From positions 1 through 13,339 of the forward strand of contig JASLCY010000468.1 in assembly GCA_030151925.1 (NCBI GenBank): a DNA stretch of 13,339 nucleotides, in the 5' to 3' direction. The position numbers and the translations under genes are program-made. The notes below the pieces were generated by a model that was given only the letters and a program-made list of their open reading frames with translations, was not told the DNA's origin and did no database searches. Positions 1 to 8,335 of this stretch are shown here, in pieces (position 1 is the stretch's first letter; each line of letters begins with the position of its first letter). The DNA is from Oligoflexus sp. (GTDB lineage Bacteria > Bdellovibrionota_B > Oligoflexia > Oligoflexales > Oligoflexaceae).

Positions 1-67
1 TGGCGACCGTCGCCCCGAACTGGATCGACAGCATGCCGAGGATAAGCAGGAAGATCGCCTTTACCAC
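1..67 (-). CDS. Probable EamA/RhtA-type inner-membrane exporter, N-terminus only (runs off left edge)
   Basis: Only the first 22 codons are visible. Read on the minus strand from a GTG at 67 they give a hydrophobic N-terminal segment followed by LSIQFGATVA. That matches the first transmembrane helix of EamA/DMT-superfamily transporters such as the threonine/homoserine exporter RhtA, which has a similar IQ-G-A-[ST]-[LV]-AK stretch at this place. The gene begins 10 nt after the aapP stop codon, with a weak AAGG upstream, so it is probably the last visible gene of the aap operon. An in-frame ATG at 34 is a possible later start, but it would cut off most of the first helix. An exporter next to an importer would suggest amino-acid or metabolite balancing. 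The family call rests on one short segment and the substrate is unknown. Confidence 0.5.
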   Translation of the reverse strand, partial: MVKAIFLLILGMLSIQFGATVA

Positions 68-77
68 GCCTTGCGCC

Positions 78-818
78 TTATGTCTGATGCAGGATCTGCG
101 AGAGGAACGCCTTAGCTCGTTCGGTCTTCGGTTCGCCGAAGAAACCCTCGGGCGTATCTTCCTCGAGGATCTCCCCGCCGTCCATGAAGACGACCCGGTC
201 CGCCGCCTGCCGCGCGAAACCCATCTCGTGGGTCACGCAGATCATCGTCATGCCGCTCTGGGCGAGCTCCAGCATCACGTCGAGCACCTCCTTGATCATC
301 TCGGGATCGAGCGCGGACGTAGGTTCATCGAAGAGCATGACCTTGGGATTCATGCAGAGCGCGCGAGCGATCGCCACCCTCTGCTGCTGACCGCCGGACA
401 ACGCGCCCGGATATTTGCTCGCGTGATCGATCATGCGAACGCGTTCGAGGAATTCACGCGCCCTCTGCTCGGCCTCGGCCTCTGGAACCTTCTTCACCCA
501 CATCGGCCCGAGGCAGAGGTTCTCCAGCACGGTGAGATGCGGGAAGAGGTTGAATTGCTGGAAGACCATGCCGAGCTCGCTGCGGATGGTCTGCAGGTTC
601 TTGGCCTGGAGCCTCTCGCCCCAGATCTTGATCTCGCCCGAATCGAAGTCCTCGAGCCCGTTGATGCAGCGGATGAAAGTCGATTTCCCGGAGCCCGAGG
701 GCCCGCAGATCACCACTTTCTTCCCGGACTCGACCGAGAGCGAGACCTTCTTCAAGGCCTTGAACGTGCCGTAGGACTTCTCGAGGTCCTTGATGGCGAT
801 GGCTGTTTTTTCCGTCAT
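78..818 (-). CDS. aapP: General L-amino-acid ABC transporter, ATP-binding protein AapP
   Basis: This is the ATPase of a polar-amino-acid uptake transporter. It couples ATP hydrolysis on the cytoplasmic face to import through AapQ/AapM. The 246 residues are full length for the GlnQ/AapP/BztD family. All ABC motifs are intact: Walker [10 protein letters not shown] at residues 39-47, Q-loop Gln87 in [13 protein letters not shown], signature LSGGQQQR at 140-147, Walker B VMLFDEP at 160-166, D-loop SALD at 168-171, and switch histidine in THE at 196-198. The ATG start lies inside the end of aapM as an ATGA overlap, so the two are translationally coupled. Its place as the fourth aap gene, after binding protein and two permeases, supports AapP over GlnQ. 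Substrate range cannot be read from the ATPase. Confidence 0.93.
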   Translation of the reverse strand: MTEKTAIAIKDLEKSYGTFKALKKVSLSVESGKKVVICGPSGSGKSTFIRCINGLEDFDSGEIKIWGERLQAKNLQTIRSELGMVFQQFNLFPHLTVLENLCLGPMWVKKVPEAEAEQRAREFLERVRMIDHASKYPGALSGGQQQRVAIARALCMNPKVMLFDEPTSALDPEMIKEVLDVMLELAQSGMTMICVTHEMGFARQAADRVVFMDGGEILEEDTPEGFFGEPKTERAKAFLSQILHQT

Positions 819-1831
819 GTCTTGCCTTCCAGGCGTGAACTGAAGCGTGACAAACTAAAGCTGATGCACCAATACACCAGGCCCGCGAAGATATAGCCTT
901 CCGTCGCATAACCCAACCAGTAAGGGTCGGTGTTCGCCGCCTGTATCGTCCCGAGGAAATCGAACATGCCGACGACGACGACCAGGCTGGTATCCTTGAA
1001 GGTGCTGATGAAAGTGTTGACGAGGCTCGGGATCACCGCCCGCAAAGCCTGCGGCAGGACTACGAGGAACAGGGTCTGGGCGCGACCCAGGCCGAGCGCG
1101 AGAGCGGCTTCGTTTTGCCCCTTCGGAACGCCTCTGAGCCCCGCGCGTATCACTTCAGCGAGATAAGCCGAGCAGAAGCAGATCACGCCGATGAAGACGC
1201 GGATCAATTTATCGATCTCCGTCCCCGGCGGCAGGAGGAGCGGGATCATCACCGAACTCATGAAGAGCACCACGATAAGCGGCACGCCGCGCCAGAGCTC
1301 GATCCAGGCCACCGAGAAGGCTTTGATCAAAGGCAGATCCGAGCGCCGTCCGAGAGCGAGCAGGAGCCCGAGAGGAAAAGCGAAAGAGAGCCCGACCAAA
1401 GCGATAAGAAGGCTCAGCAGCAGACCGCCCCAACGGCTGCTTTCGATATAAGGCAGCCCCAAGGGTCTTCCGTCGAGCAGCATCCAGCTCAGGACGGGAC
1501 AGAGGATAAGAAGCAGCGGCGCGAGCTTGAGCGCGCGGCTGTAATTCAAACGAAAGAGACTGGTGAGCCCCGCGGCCCAGAGCAGCAGGACCACGATCGG
1601 CCGCCAGACGTACTTCGGATCGTAGAAACCGAACATGAAAGTGAAGAGCCGCATCTTGATGAAGACCCAGCACGCGCCGGCCGCGTCCGCGCAACGTTCG
1701 GTCCCGCGGAACTGGGCGTCGACGAGCATCCATCTCACGAGCGGCACCAGCGCCGTGAGGATCAGGACGCCGATCACCACGTTGAGGACGGTCTGCAGGG
1801 GCGAGCCCTGCCTCTGCGATTTAAGATTCAT
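815..1831 (-). CDS. aapM: General L-amino-acid ABC transporter, permease AapM
   Basis: This is the second inner-membrane permease of the Aap transporter, 338 residues, with several hydrophobic segments. As in other AapM/BztC proteins, an extra N-terminal portion (about residues 1-125, with membrane segments near 10-35 and 70-120) precedes the canonical binding-protein-dependent permease domain. The conserved cytoplasmic EAA loop is clear near residues 228-260: [14 protein letters not shown], then [15 protein letters not shown] and [14 protein letters not shown]. This loop docks on the ATPase AapP. The ATG at 1831 lies within the last codons of aapQ (11-nt overlap), and the stop overlaps the aapP start by 4 nt, so aapQ-M-P form a tightly coupled translational unit. 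The assignment combines the HisM-type domain, the extended N-terminus and gene order. Confidence 0.92.
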   Translation of the reverse strand: MNLKSQRQGSPLQTVLNVVIGVLILTALVPLVRWMLVDAQFRGTERCADAAGACWVFIKMRLFTFMFGFYDPKYVWRPIVVLLLWAAGLTSLFRLNYSRALKLAPLLLILCPVLSWMLLDGRPLGLPYIESSRWGGLLLSLLIALVGLSFAFPLGLLLALGRRSDLPLIKAFSVAWIELWRGVPLIVVLFMSSVMIPLLLPPGTEIDKLIRVFIGVICFCSAYLAEVIRAGLRGVPKGQNEAALALGLGRAQTLFLVVLPQALRAVIPSLVNTFISTFKDTSLVVVVGMFDFLGTIQAANTDPYWLGYATEGYIFAGLVYWCISFSLSRFSSRLEGKT

Positions 1832-2969
1832 AACGCAGCATCCTCGTCTGCAGGAAGTTGATGCCCGCCGAGATGCTGAGGCTCACCACGAGGTAGAAGC
1901 CGAGCGTCATCGCCATGATCTCGACCGCCTGCCCGCTCACGTTCAGGCTCGTGCCCGCGAAGATCAGGACGAGCTCGGGGAAGGCGATCGCGGCGGCGAG
2001 CGACGAGTTCTTCAGCAGGTTCAAATACTGCGAAATAAGGGGCGGAACGATATGCCCCATCGCTTGGGGGAAAATGATCTGGCCTAAGACCTGCCACGGC
2101 TTAAGGCCGAGCGCGAGCCCCGCTTCCCTCTGCCCCTCGGGAACGGCTTGGATCGCGCCGCGGATGATCTCCGCGATGAACGCGCCCGTATAAAGGCTGA
2201 GCGCGGCGATCGAGGCGACGAGCTCCGGGATGATCTGCAGGCCGCCGCTGAAGTTGAAGCCCTCGAGGACCGGCGCCTCGAACTGCACGCGCGTGCGGAA
2301 GTAAAGCAGCGTGAGCAGGGGCAAGAGCACCGGCAGCGTGAAGGGCACGAAGAACCAGAGCGGATACCGTCCGCGTTTGCGCCGTGAGGCCGTTCCCGCC
2401 ACCCGGAGGAAATGCCCTCCGACGAGGCCGGCGATGAGCGCGACGATCAGAGCCCAGACCGCGGCGTCCTCACGAGGGAAAGGCAGATAGAACCCGCGGA
2501 TGTTGAAAAAAGCCTCTTTGCCGATATGCCAGCTCTCGAGCGGCATCGGCAGATGCCGCAGCACCGCGAAGTACCAAATGAAGAACTGCAGCAGCAGAGG
2601 GATGTTGCGCAGGGTCTCGACGTAGGCGAAGCCCAGCGCCCGCAGCATGGGTATGGCGCTCAAGCGGCAAAGCGCTATCACCAGGCCCAGCACGGTCGCG
2701 CAGACGATGCTGATCGCCGACACGAACAGCGTGTTCACGGCGCCGACCCAGAAGACCCGGCCTATGCTCGAGGTCTCGCTGTAAGGGATCAGGTGGAACC
2801 CGATGCCGAAGCCCGCCTGGTTTTTCAAGAAATCAAAGCCCGAACTGATCCCGCGCGCCGCGAGCTGCATGCTCACGTTGCGGATCGCGAGCCCGGCGAT
2901 AGCCGCGACGATCAGGAAAAACAGGCCTTGGACCAGCAGATGCTGCTTTCTATGAGCGGATGTTCTCAC
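1821..2969 (-). CDS. aapQ: General L-amino-acid ABC transporter, permease AapQ
   Basis: This is the first inner-membrane permease of the Aap transporter and pairs with AapM to form the channel. The reading frame stays open far upstream into aapJ, but the true start is judged to be the GTG at 2969. It gives a product beginning MRTSAHRKQHLLVQGLFF (382 residues, normal for AapQ), lies just after the aapJ stop, and has AGGGG 5 nt upstream. The N-terminus carries the first membrane helix, followed by the AapQ/BztB-type GISSGFDFLKNQAGFGIGF segment. The C-terminal half has the permease EAA loop: EIIRGAIQAVPEGQ, then REAGLALGLKPWQVL and FPQAMGHIVPPLISQ. A long hydrophobic/loop insertion separates the two halves, as is usual for AapQ. 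There is a 14-nt gap from aapJ and an 11-nt overlap with aapM. Confidence 0.92.
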   Translation of the reverse strand: MRTSAHRKQHLLVQGLFFLIVAAIAGLAIRNVSMQLAARGISSGFDFLKNQAGFGIGFHLIPYSETSSIGRVFWVGAVNTLFVSAISIVCATVLGLVIALCRLSAIPMLRALGFAYVETLRNIPLLLQFFIWYFAVLRHLPMPLESWHIGKEAFFNIRGFYLPFPREDAAVWALIVALIAGLVGGHFLRVAGTASRRKRGRYPLWFFVPFTLPVLLPLLTLLYFRTRVQFEAPVLEGFNFSGGLQIIPELVASIAALSLYTGAFIAEIIRGAIQAVPEGQREAGLALGLKPWQVLGQIIFPQAMGHIVPPLISQYLNLLKNSSLAAAIAFPELVLIFAGTSLNVSGQAVEIMAMTLGFYLVVSLSISAGINFLQTRMLRYES

Positions 2970-2974
2970 GCGTG

Positions 2975-2979
2975 CCCCT
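2975..2979 (-). promoter_or_regulatory. Ribosome binding site deciding the aapQ GTG start
   Basis: On the minus strand AGGGG sits 5 nt before the GTG at 2969, in the 14-nt gap after the aapJ stop. It is the reason for rejecting the much longer upstream extension of this open frame, which would run backwards through most of aapJ in another frame. Confidence 0.7.
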
Positions 2980-2983
2980 GCGC

Positions 2984-3997
2984 TTAACGGAAAGGCATCG
3001 CATACTGCAGCCCACCCTTGGTCCACAGCGCGTTCATGCCCCGTTCGATCTTCATGGGCGTCGCGGCCCCGAGGTTCCTCTCGAACACTTCGCCGTAATT
3101 CCCGACCTGCTCGAGGATCCGCTTCGCGAATTGCGCGTCGAGCCCGAGGTTCTTGCCCAGCTCGCCTTCCGCGCCGAGCAGCCGTCTCACGGCGGGTTTG
3201 TCGCTCTTCTGCATCTCGGCTATCGTCGAGGTCCCGACGCCGATCTCCTCGCCTTCGAGCAGCGCGTAGAGCGTCCAACGCACGATATCGCCCCAGCGGT
3301 TGTCCCCGTGCCTGACGGCGGGCCCGAGCGGCTCTTTCGAGATCAGCTCGGGAAGCACGATGTGATCTTCCGGATGCCTCAATTTCGTGCGATCGGCATA
3401 GAGCCCGGATCGGTCGCTGCTCATAGCATCGCAGCGGCCGGCGTCGTAGGCCGCGACCACCTCGTCGTTCTTCTCGAAGGTCACCAGCTTGTATTTCACC
3501 CTGTTCGCCCGAAAGAAATCGGCGACGTTGAGTTCGGTTGTGGTCCCTAGATTTATGCATATACTGGCATTAATGAGCTGGGCCGCGGAGGTCACGCCCA
3601 GCTTCTTGTGCACCATGAACCCCTGGCCGTCGTAGAACATGACGGCCGCAAAATCGATGCCGAGCGCGGCATCGCGTTGCAGAGTCCAGCTCGTGTTGCG
3701 CGAGAGGACGTCAATTTCACCGGACTGCAGAGCTGTAAAACGTTCTTTGGCTGAAAGCGGCGTATACTTCACTTTCGCCTGGTCACCGAGCACTGCGGCA
3801 GCAATGGCTCGGCATAAATCGACGTCGATGCCGAACCAATGCCCGTCCTTATCGACAGTCGAGAAGCCCGGCAAACCTTGGCTTACACCGCACTTGAGAA
3901 AGCCTCTTTGCCGAACGGTCTGAAGCGTATCGGCTCGCGCCCATGACGTCGCTCCAAGAGCGAGGCAAAGTCCAAAAAGCAAGCGAACAGTGGTCAT
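2984..3997 (-). CDS. aapJ: General L-amino-acid ABC transporter, periplasmic substrate-binding protein AapJ
   Basis: This periplasmic solute-binding protein captures L-amino acids and delivers them to AapQM. It has 337 residues, typical for AapJ/BztA. Residues 1-22 form a Sec signal peptide (hydrophobic core LLFGLCLALGA, cleavage predicted after ARA). The mature protein begins DTLQTVRQRGFLKCGVSQG, the classic start of the AapJ family, with family 3 binding-protein sequence following: PGFSTVDKDGHWFGIDVDLC near 44-63, LQSGEIDVLSRNTSWTLQRD near 91-110, and the C-terminal EVFERNLGAATPMKIERG. The ATG at 3997 has GGAGA about 5-6 nt upstream. It is the first gene of the minus-strand operon and diverges from the exonuclease gene across about 180 nt. 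The family is generally broad for polar and often branched amino acids; exact specificity is not visible. Confidence 0.94.
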   Translation of the reverse strand: MTTVRLLFGLCLALGATSWARADTLQTVRQRGFLKCGVSQGLPGFSTVDKDGHWFGIDVDLCRAIAAAVLGDQAKVKYTPLSAKERFTALQSGEIDVLSRNTSWTLQRDAALGIDFAAVMFYDGQGFMVHKKLGVTSAAQLINASICINLGTTTELNVADFFRANRVKYKLVTFEKNDEVVAAYDAGRCDAMSSDRSGLYADRTKLRHPEDHIVLPELISKEPLGPAVRHGDNRWGDIVRWTLYALLEGEEIGVGTSTIAEMQKSDKPAVRRLLGAEGELGKNLGLDAQFAKRILEQVGNYGEVFERNLGAATPMKIERGMNALWTKGGLQYAMPFR

Positions 3998-4049
3998 GAT
4001 TTCTCCGGTTTCGAAGCGATCTCTTGGTATAACACAAGATCCCCCCGGT

Positions 4050-4061
4050 CCGATATATCGG
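4050..4061. promoter_or_regulatory. Perfect 12-bp palindrome, candidate operator
   Basis: CCGATATATCGG reads the same on both strands. It lies in the divergent aapJ/exonuclease intergenic region and would cover about +1 to +12 of the transcript from the candidate aapJ promoter just upstream, a position where a dimeric repressor could act. No regulator gene adjoins it. Its role is inferred; it could be chance. Confidence 0.3.
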
Positions 4062-4068
4062 CCAAAAA

Positions 4069-4096
4069 ACTATAGAGCGAAAGACTCGCCGTTCAG
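4069..4096 (-). promoter_or_regulatory. Candidate sigma70-type promoter for the aap operon
   Basis: On the minus strand a -10 like TATAGT (4069-4074, five of six matches) is preceded by a weak -35-like CTGAAC (4091-4096) with a 16-nt spacer. The predicted start is near 4062, giving a leader of about 65 nt before the aapJ ATG. It rests on consensus matching by eye only; a second weaker -10-like TTATAC lies nearer the gene. Confidence 0.35.
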
Positions 4097-4108
4097 CATC
4101 GCTCAGGC

Positions 4109-4138
4109 TTGAGTCGCTTGGCTTGCGGAGGGTCTAAA
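4109..4138 (+). promoter_or_regulatory. Weak candidate promoter for the exonuclease/carboxylase operon
   Basis: TTGAGT (4109-4114) and TCTAAA (4133-4138) are separated by 18 nt, each matching four of six sigma70 consensus positions. The predicted start is about 30 nt before the exonuclease ATG. The match is modest, and the real promoter may be elsewhere in the 3998-4176 gap. Confidence 0.2.
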
Positions 4139-4176
4139 GATAGGCTAAGTTCGTAAATCTTTGGCAAAAGGCGAGA

Positions 4177-4866
4177 ATGATAATGGCGCTCTTACGCAAT
4201 TCGATGTTTCAGGAGATCCTGTTTCCGACGGATCAGGATGAATCGCTAGGATCACAGGGCCAGCTGTTTCTCCAGAAGGTGCTGCGGCATCACCTGGGTC
4301 CCGACGCGATCGTCAAGAACCACCCTATCGTCATCTTCGACTTCGAGACCACCGGCCTCGACACGTATCGCGACCGCATCATCGAGATCGGTGCGATCAA
4401 GTTCGTGGACGGCCGCCGCGTCGCCGACTTCTCGACCCTGATCGATCCCGAGATTCCGTTACCGGAGATCATCACGAAGATCACGGGGATCTCCGACGAC
4501 CAGCTCAAGGGCCAGCCGAAGATCGAAGAGCGGCTTCCCGAATTCCTTCAATTTATCGACAAAGCCGTACTCGTCGCCCACAACGCCGAATTCGATATGG
4601 CCTTCCTCCGCTCGGTGAGCGCGCGGCAGGGCTACCAGATCGAATACCCGTGCTTCTGTACCCTGAAGATGGCGAGGATCCTGCTTCCCGATCTCGAGTC
4701 GAAGAACCTCGACACCCTCGCCAAGCATTATAACCTGACCTTCGCCGCCCGCCACCGTTCGATCGGTGACTGCGAGGTGACGGGGAGCGTGCTGAATTCC
4801 CTGCTCGATAAAGAGGGAATCCATATGAAACTCTGGAAGGACTTCGAGTCCGTCCAAGTTGTTTAA
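4177..4866 (+). CDS. DnaQ-like DEDDh 3'-5' exonuclease (stand-alone, with N-terminal extension)
   Basis: This is a predicted 3'-5' exonuclease of the DnaQ/polymerase III epsilon superfamily, which removes nucleotides from DNA or RNA 3' ends using two metal ions. All DEDDh catalytic residues are present: D55 and E57 in DFETTG (ExoI), D140 in AHNAEFD (ExoII), and H193 with D198 in [13 protein letters not shown] (ExoIII). At 229 residues it is mainly one exonuclease domain. It is preceded by a 50-residue extension containing QGQLF at residues 27-31, which resembles a sliding-clamp binding motif. ATGs at 4177 and 4183 are both possible starts; AAAAGG lies just upstream. There is no BRCT, UvrC-like GIY-YIG or polymerase domain in this frame. 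The gene ends 14 nt before the carboxyltransferase gene, so the two may be co-transcribed despite unrelated jobs. Whether it is the replicative proofreader or an accessory repair/RNA exonuclease is open. Confidence 0.88.
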   Translation: MIMALLRNSMFQEILFPTDQDESLGSQGQLFLQKVLRHHLGPDAIVKNHPIVIFDFETTGLDTYRDRIIEIGAIKFVDGRRVADFSTLIDPEIPLPEIITKITGISDDQLKGQPKIEERLPEFLQFIDKAVLVAHNAEFDMAFLRSVSARQGYQIEYPCFCTLKMARILLPDLESKNLDTLAKHYNLTFAARHRSIGDCEVTGSVLNSLLDKEGIHMKLWKDFESVQVV

Positions 4867-4880
4867 GGAATGTAGAGTTC

Positions 4881-6485
4881 ATGCGCATCAGTTCGAAAAT
4901 CGACGTCTCCAGCGACACCTTCAAGCAGAACCTCGCTTATCATTCGAATCTCGTGGAAGAGCTCGAGAGGAAAGCCCGGACCGTCGCCCTCGGCGGCGGG
5001 CTCGAGACTCAGGAGAAGCTGAGGAAACAAGGCAAACTCCCGGCCCGCGAGCGCATCCAGCTCCTGATCGACGCCGGCACCGACTTCCTCGAACTCTCCG
5101 GTTTCGCCGGGCACGCGCTCTACGACACCGACGTTCCCGCCGGCGGCATCATCACCGGCATCGGCATCATCCACGGCCGGCCCTGCATGATCGTGGCGAA
5201 CGACGCCTCGGTCAAGGGCGGGACCTACTTCCCCATCACCGTTAAGAAGCACCTCCGCGCGCAGGAGATCGCCGAGGAGAGCCACCTGCCCTGCATCTAC
5301 CTCGTGGATTCGGGCGGAGCGTTCCTGCCGATGCAGGACGAGGTGTTCCCGGACAAGGACGACTTCGGCCGCATCTTCTATAACCAGGCGCGCATGAGCT
5401 CCAAGGGCATCCAGCAGATCTCGGCCGTGCTCGGCTTCTGCACCGCCGGCGGCGCCTATATCCCGGCGATGTCCGATCAGAGCGTGATCGTGCGCGGCAC
5501 CGGCACCATCTTCCTCGCCGGCCCTCCGCTCGTCAAGGCCGCGACCGGCGAAGAGGTGACCGCGGAAGAGCTCGGCGGCGCGAAGGTCCACACCTCGATC
5601 TCGGGCGTGGCGGACCATCTCGCGGAAGACGACCAGCACGCGATGCAGCTCGTCCGCCAGATCGTGAAGCACCTCGGCAAACCGAAGGAATCGCCGATCA
5701 AGCTCGAGCTGCCGGAAGCGCCCGAATACGATCCGGCGGAGATGCTCGGCGTCATCCCGAACGAATCGCGCAAGGCCTACGACATCCGCGAGGTGATCGC
5801 GCGCCTCGTCGACGGCTCGAAACTCTTCGAATTCAAGCCGAACTACGGCAGCACGCTGATCTGCGGCTTCGCGCACATCGAAGGCATGCCGGTCGGCATC
5901 CTCGCCAACAACGGCGTCCTCTTCTCGGAGAGCGCGCTCAAGGGCTCGCACTTCATCGAGCTCTGCACGCAGGAGAAGATCCCGCTGCTCTTCCTCCAGA
6001 ACATCACCGGCTTCATCGTCGGCAAGAAATACGAGCACGGCGGCATCGCCAAGGACGGCGCGAAGCTCGTGCACGCGGTCGCCAACGCCAACGTCCCGAA
6101 GATCACGGTGATCGTCTGCGGCAGCTTCGGCGCCGGGAACTACGGCATGTGCGGCCGCGCCTACAACCCGCGTTTCCTCTTCATGTGGCCGAACGCGAAG
6201 ATCTCCGTGATGGGCGGCGAGCAGGCGGCCGACGTCCTCGCGACGGTGAAGGTCCAGCAGCTCGCGAAGCAGGGCAAGGCCCTGACGGAGAGCGATATCA
6301 AGGCTATTCGCCAGCCTATCCTCGATAAATACGAGAACGAGAGCAGCGCCTACTATTCGTCGGCGCGCCTGTGGGACGATGGCGTCATCGATCCCAGGAG
6401 GACCCGCACGGTCGTCGCCCAGGCCTTGGCCAGCACGCTGCACGGCCCCTGGGCCGAGACTCGCAACGGCGTCTTCCGCATGTAA
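4881..6485 (+). CDS. mccB: Acyl-CoA carboxylase, carboxyltransferase (beta) subunit, methylcrotonyl/geranyl-CoA type
   Basis: This subunit transfers the carboxyl group from carboxybiotin to an acyl-CoA; in the MCC family it converts 3-methylcrotonyl-CoA to 3-methylglutaconyl-CoA in leucine breakdown. The 534 residues are full length for MccB/LiuB. They match the family throughout: [20 protein letters not shown] near 105-124, [13 protein letters not shown] near 138-150, the oxyanion-hole region [11 protein letters not shown] at 187-197, [19 protein letters not shown] near 208-226, and C-terminal [24 protein letters not shown] and VMGGEQAA. The last residues (WDDGVIDP ... GVFRM) are also MccB-like. 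The ATG at 4881 is 14 nt after the exonuclease stop. The alpha subunit lies two genes downstream. Geranyl-CoA carboxylase (AtuC) is a close relative and cannot be excluded, especially with an AtuA homologue next door. Confidence 0.9.
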   Translation: MRISSKIDVSSDTFKQNLAYHSNLVEELERKARTVALGGGLETQEKLRKQGKLPARERIQLLIDAGTDFLELSGFAGHALYDTDVPAGGIITGIGIIHGRPCMIVANDASVKGGTYFPITVKKHLRAQEIAEESHLPCIYLVDSGGAFLPMQDEVFPDKDDFGRIFYNQARMSSKGIQQISAVLGFCTAGGAYIPAMSDQSVIVRGTGTIFLAGPPLVKAATGEEVTAEELGGAKVHTSISGVADHLAEDDQHAMQLVRQIVKHLGKPKESPIKLELPEAPEYDPAEMLGVIPNESRKAYDIREVIARLVDGSKLFEFKPNYGSTLICGFAHIEGMPVGILANNGVLFSESALKGSHFIELCTQEKIPLLFLQNITGFIVGKKYEHGGIAKDGAKLVHAVANANVPKITVIVCGSFGAGNYGMCGRAYNPRFLFMWPNAKISVMGGEQAADVLATVKVQQLAKQGKALTESDIKAIRQPILDKYENESSAYYSSARLWDDGVIDPRRTRTVVAQALASTLHGPWAETRNGVFRM

Positions 6486-6527
6486 TCGAACTTCAAGACT
6501 TTAGACTTTGGTCGGAGGGAAAGAGAT

Positions 6528-8333
6528 ATGAGCAGAACAATCAGAATCGGCAACGCGGGCGGTTATTGGGGCGACGATCCCAACGCTTTGGAGCGCCAGG
6601 TCTTCGGCGGCCGCCTCGATTATATCAGCATGGACTTCCTGGCGGAAATCACGATGTCCATCCTGCAGAAGCAGCGTTCGACCGATCCCGAGGCGGGTTA
6701 CGCCCGCGACTTCCTCCCCATGCTGAAGAGGGTGCTGCCGAAGCTCATGCAGGACGGCACGACCATCATCACCAACGCGGGCGGCGTGAATCCCGAGGCC
6801 TGCGCGCAGGCGATCGCCAAACTCGCGAGCGAGCTCAACCTCAATCCGAAGATCGCGATCGTCTACGGCGACGATATCCTGCAGGATCTCGGTCGCCTGC
6901 AGGCGAGCGGCATCGCCTTCGACAATATGGAAGACGGCTCGAAGTTCGCGCCGGTGGCGGATCGCATCCAGGCCGCTAATATTTATTTCGGCGCCGCTCC
7001 GGTCGTGGAAGCCTTGAAATGGAAGCCGAACATCGTCGTGACCGGCCGCGTGACCGATACCGGCATCACGATCGCGCCGATGATCCATGAGTTCGGCTGG
7101 AAGCTCAACGACTGGGACAGGCTCGCGCACGGCATCGTCGCCGGCCACATCATCGAGTGCGGCTCGCAGTCGACCGGCGGCAACTTCACCGACTGGGAGA
7201 AGGTGCAGAGCTTCGACGAGATCGGTTATCCGATCGTCGAGGTTTCGGAAGACGGCTCGTTCATCGTGACGAAGCACGAAGGCTCGGGCGGGCTCGTCAG
7301 CGTCGACACCGTCCGTGAGCAGCTCTTCTATGAGATGGGCAGCCCGAAGGCCTACATCACTCCGGACGTGGTCGCCGATTTCAGCAGCATCCGCCTCGAG
7401 GCGGCCGGCTCCGATAAAGTCCGCGTCTTCGGCATCAAAGGTTCCGAGCCGACTCCGCTCTACAAGGTTTCGATGGCCTACGAAGACGGCTTTAAGTCCA
7501 CGGGTTCCATCATGATTTCGGGCCCGAATGCCAGGAAGAAGGCCGAGGCCTTCTCCCGCATCTTCTGGAAACGCCTGCAAGGCCCTTATCTCGAGACCCT
7601 GACCGAATACGTCGGCTTCAATTCCTGCCATCGTTCGCTCGTGCACAAGGAGGACGGCAACGAAATCCTCCTCCGCCTCGGCGCGCGCGCGAAAGAGGAG
7701 AAGGACCTCAGGCTCTTCGGCAAGATGATCCCTTCGCTCATCCTCAGCGGCCCTCCGGGCGTCGCCGTGATCGGCGGCGTTCCGAAAGCGCAGAAAGTGA
7801 TGAGCTACTGGCCGGCCCTCATGCCGAAGTCGGCCGTCGCTCCCAGGATAGCGCTCTTCGAAAACGGGGAACGCGTCGCGGAGAAGCAGGTGAACGATAC
7901 GCCGGTCGGCAATTTCCAGGTGAAGGAGCTCGAAGCGCAGGTCGCCTCGAAGCCGAGCCAGACGATCGAGAAGGCCCTCGCCGAATACAACGATCCCAAG
8001 GCGCGTCCCCTGGTGGACATCGCCCTCGCCCGCAGCGGCGATAAAGGCGACACCGCGAACATCGGCGTGCTCGCCCGTTCGCAGGAGGCCTACGACTTCC
8101 TCGATAAATACCTGACCGCGCAACGCGTGAAGGATTGGTTCCAGGAGCTCTGCGCGGGCAAGGTCACGCGCTACCAGTTGCCCGGGCTCAAAGGCTTCAA
8201 CTTCCTTCTCGAGGAATCGCTCGGCGGCGGCGGCACGCAGACCCTTCGCATCGATGCGCAGGGCAAGACGTTCGCGCAGGCCCTCCTGGCCCAAAAAGTT
8301 GTGATCCCCGCTGAGATCGTGAAGAAAGGTTGA
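6528..8333 (+). CDS. atuA: AtuA/DUF1446 family protein (acyclic terpene utilisation family) with C-terminal AtuA-like domain
   Basis: The 601 residues have two parts. Residues 1 to about 450 are the DUF1446 core, starting IRIGNAGGYWGDDPNALE and containing the family marks GRLDYISMDFLAEITMSIL, DPEAGYARDF and ITNAGGVNPEACAQAIA near 80-96. Residues about 493-597 form the AtuA-like ferredoxin-fold domain, marked by VDIALARSGDKGDTANIGVL and later YQLPGLKGFNFLLEESLGGG. In Pseudomonas, AtuA belongs to the citronellol/geraniol cluster, but homologues also accompany methylcrotonyl/propionyl-type carboxylases in other bacteria, and the reaction is to my knowledge not established. The ATG has GGAGG 9 nt upstream, 42 nt after mccB. 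It lies between the two carboxylase subunit genes and its stop is next to the alpha-subunit start, so it is probably made with the carboxylase and may act on or with the same CoA ester (inference). Confidence 0.88.
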   Translation: MSRTIRIGNAGGYWGDDPNALERQVFGGRLDYISMDFLAEITMSILQKQRSTDPEAGYARDFLPMLKRVLPKLMQDGTTIITNAGGVNPEACAQAIAKLASELNLNPKIAIVYGDDILQDLGRLQASGIAFDNMEDGSKFAPVADRIQAANIYFGAAPVVEALKWKPNIVVTGRVTDTGITIAPMIHEFGWKLNDWDRLAHGIVAGHIIECGSQSTGGNFTDWEKVQSFDEIGYPIVEVSEDGSFIVTKHEGSGGLVSVDTVREQLFYEMGSPKAYITPDVVADFSSIRLEAAGSDKVRVFGIKGSEPTPLYKVSMAYEDGFKSTGSIMISGPNARKKAEAFSRIFWKRLQGPYLETLTEYVGFNSCHRSLVHKEDGNEILLRLGARAKEEKDLRLFGKMIPSLILSGPPGVAVIGGVPKAQKVMSYWPALMPKSAVAPRIALFENGERVAEKQVNDTPVGNFQVKELEAQVASKPSQTIEKALAEYNDPKARPLVDIALARSGDKGDTANIGVLARSQEAYDFLDKYLTAQRVKDWFQELCAGKVTRYQLPGLKGFNFLLEESLGGGGTQTLRIDAQGKTFAQALLAQKVVIPAEIVKKG

Positions 8334-8335
8334 TC

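Noticed and set aside
2970..3560. Upstream extension of the aapQ frame by 197 codons, overlapping aapJ
   Set aside because: The extension runs antiphase through the clearly coding aapJ, has Arg-rich shadow composition and no family similarity. The GTG at 2969 with a good ribosome binding site gives a normal-length AapQ.
4863..6443. Long antisense frame (526 codons) opposite the carboxyltransferase gene
   Set aside because: Composition is Asp/Glu/Arg/His/Leu-rich shadow translation with no recognisable motif. Long antisense frames are expected opposite GC-rich genes with strong third-position bias.
8330..8335. TTG at 8330 as the start of the carboxylase alpha subunit
   Set aside because: It would overlap the atuA stop codon and leave no spacing from AGAAAGG. 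The GTG at 8336 or ATG at 8342 is more plausible.
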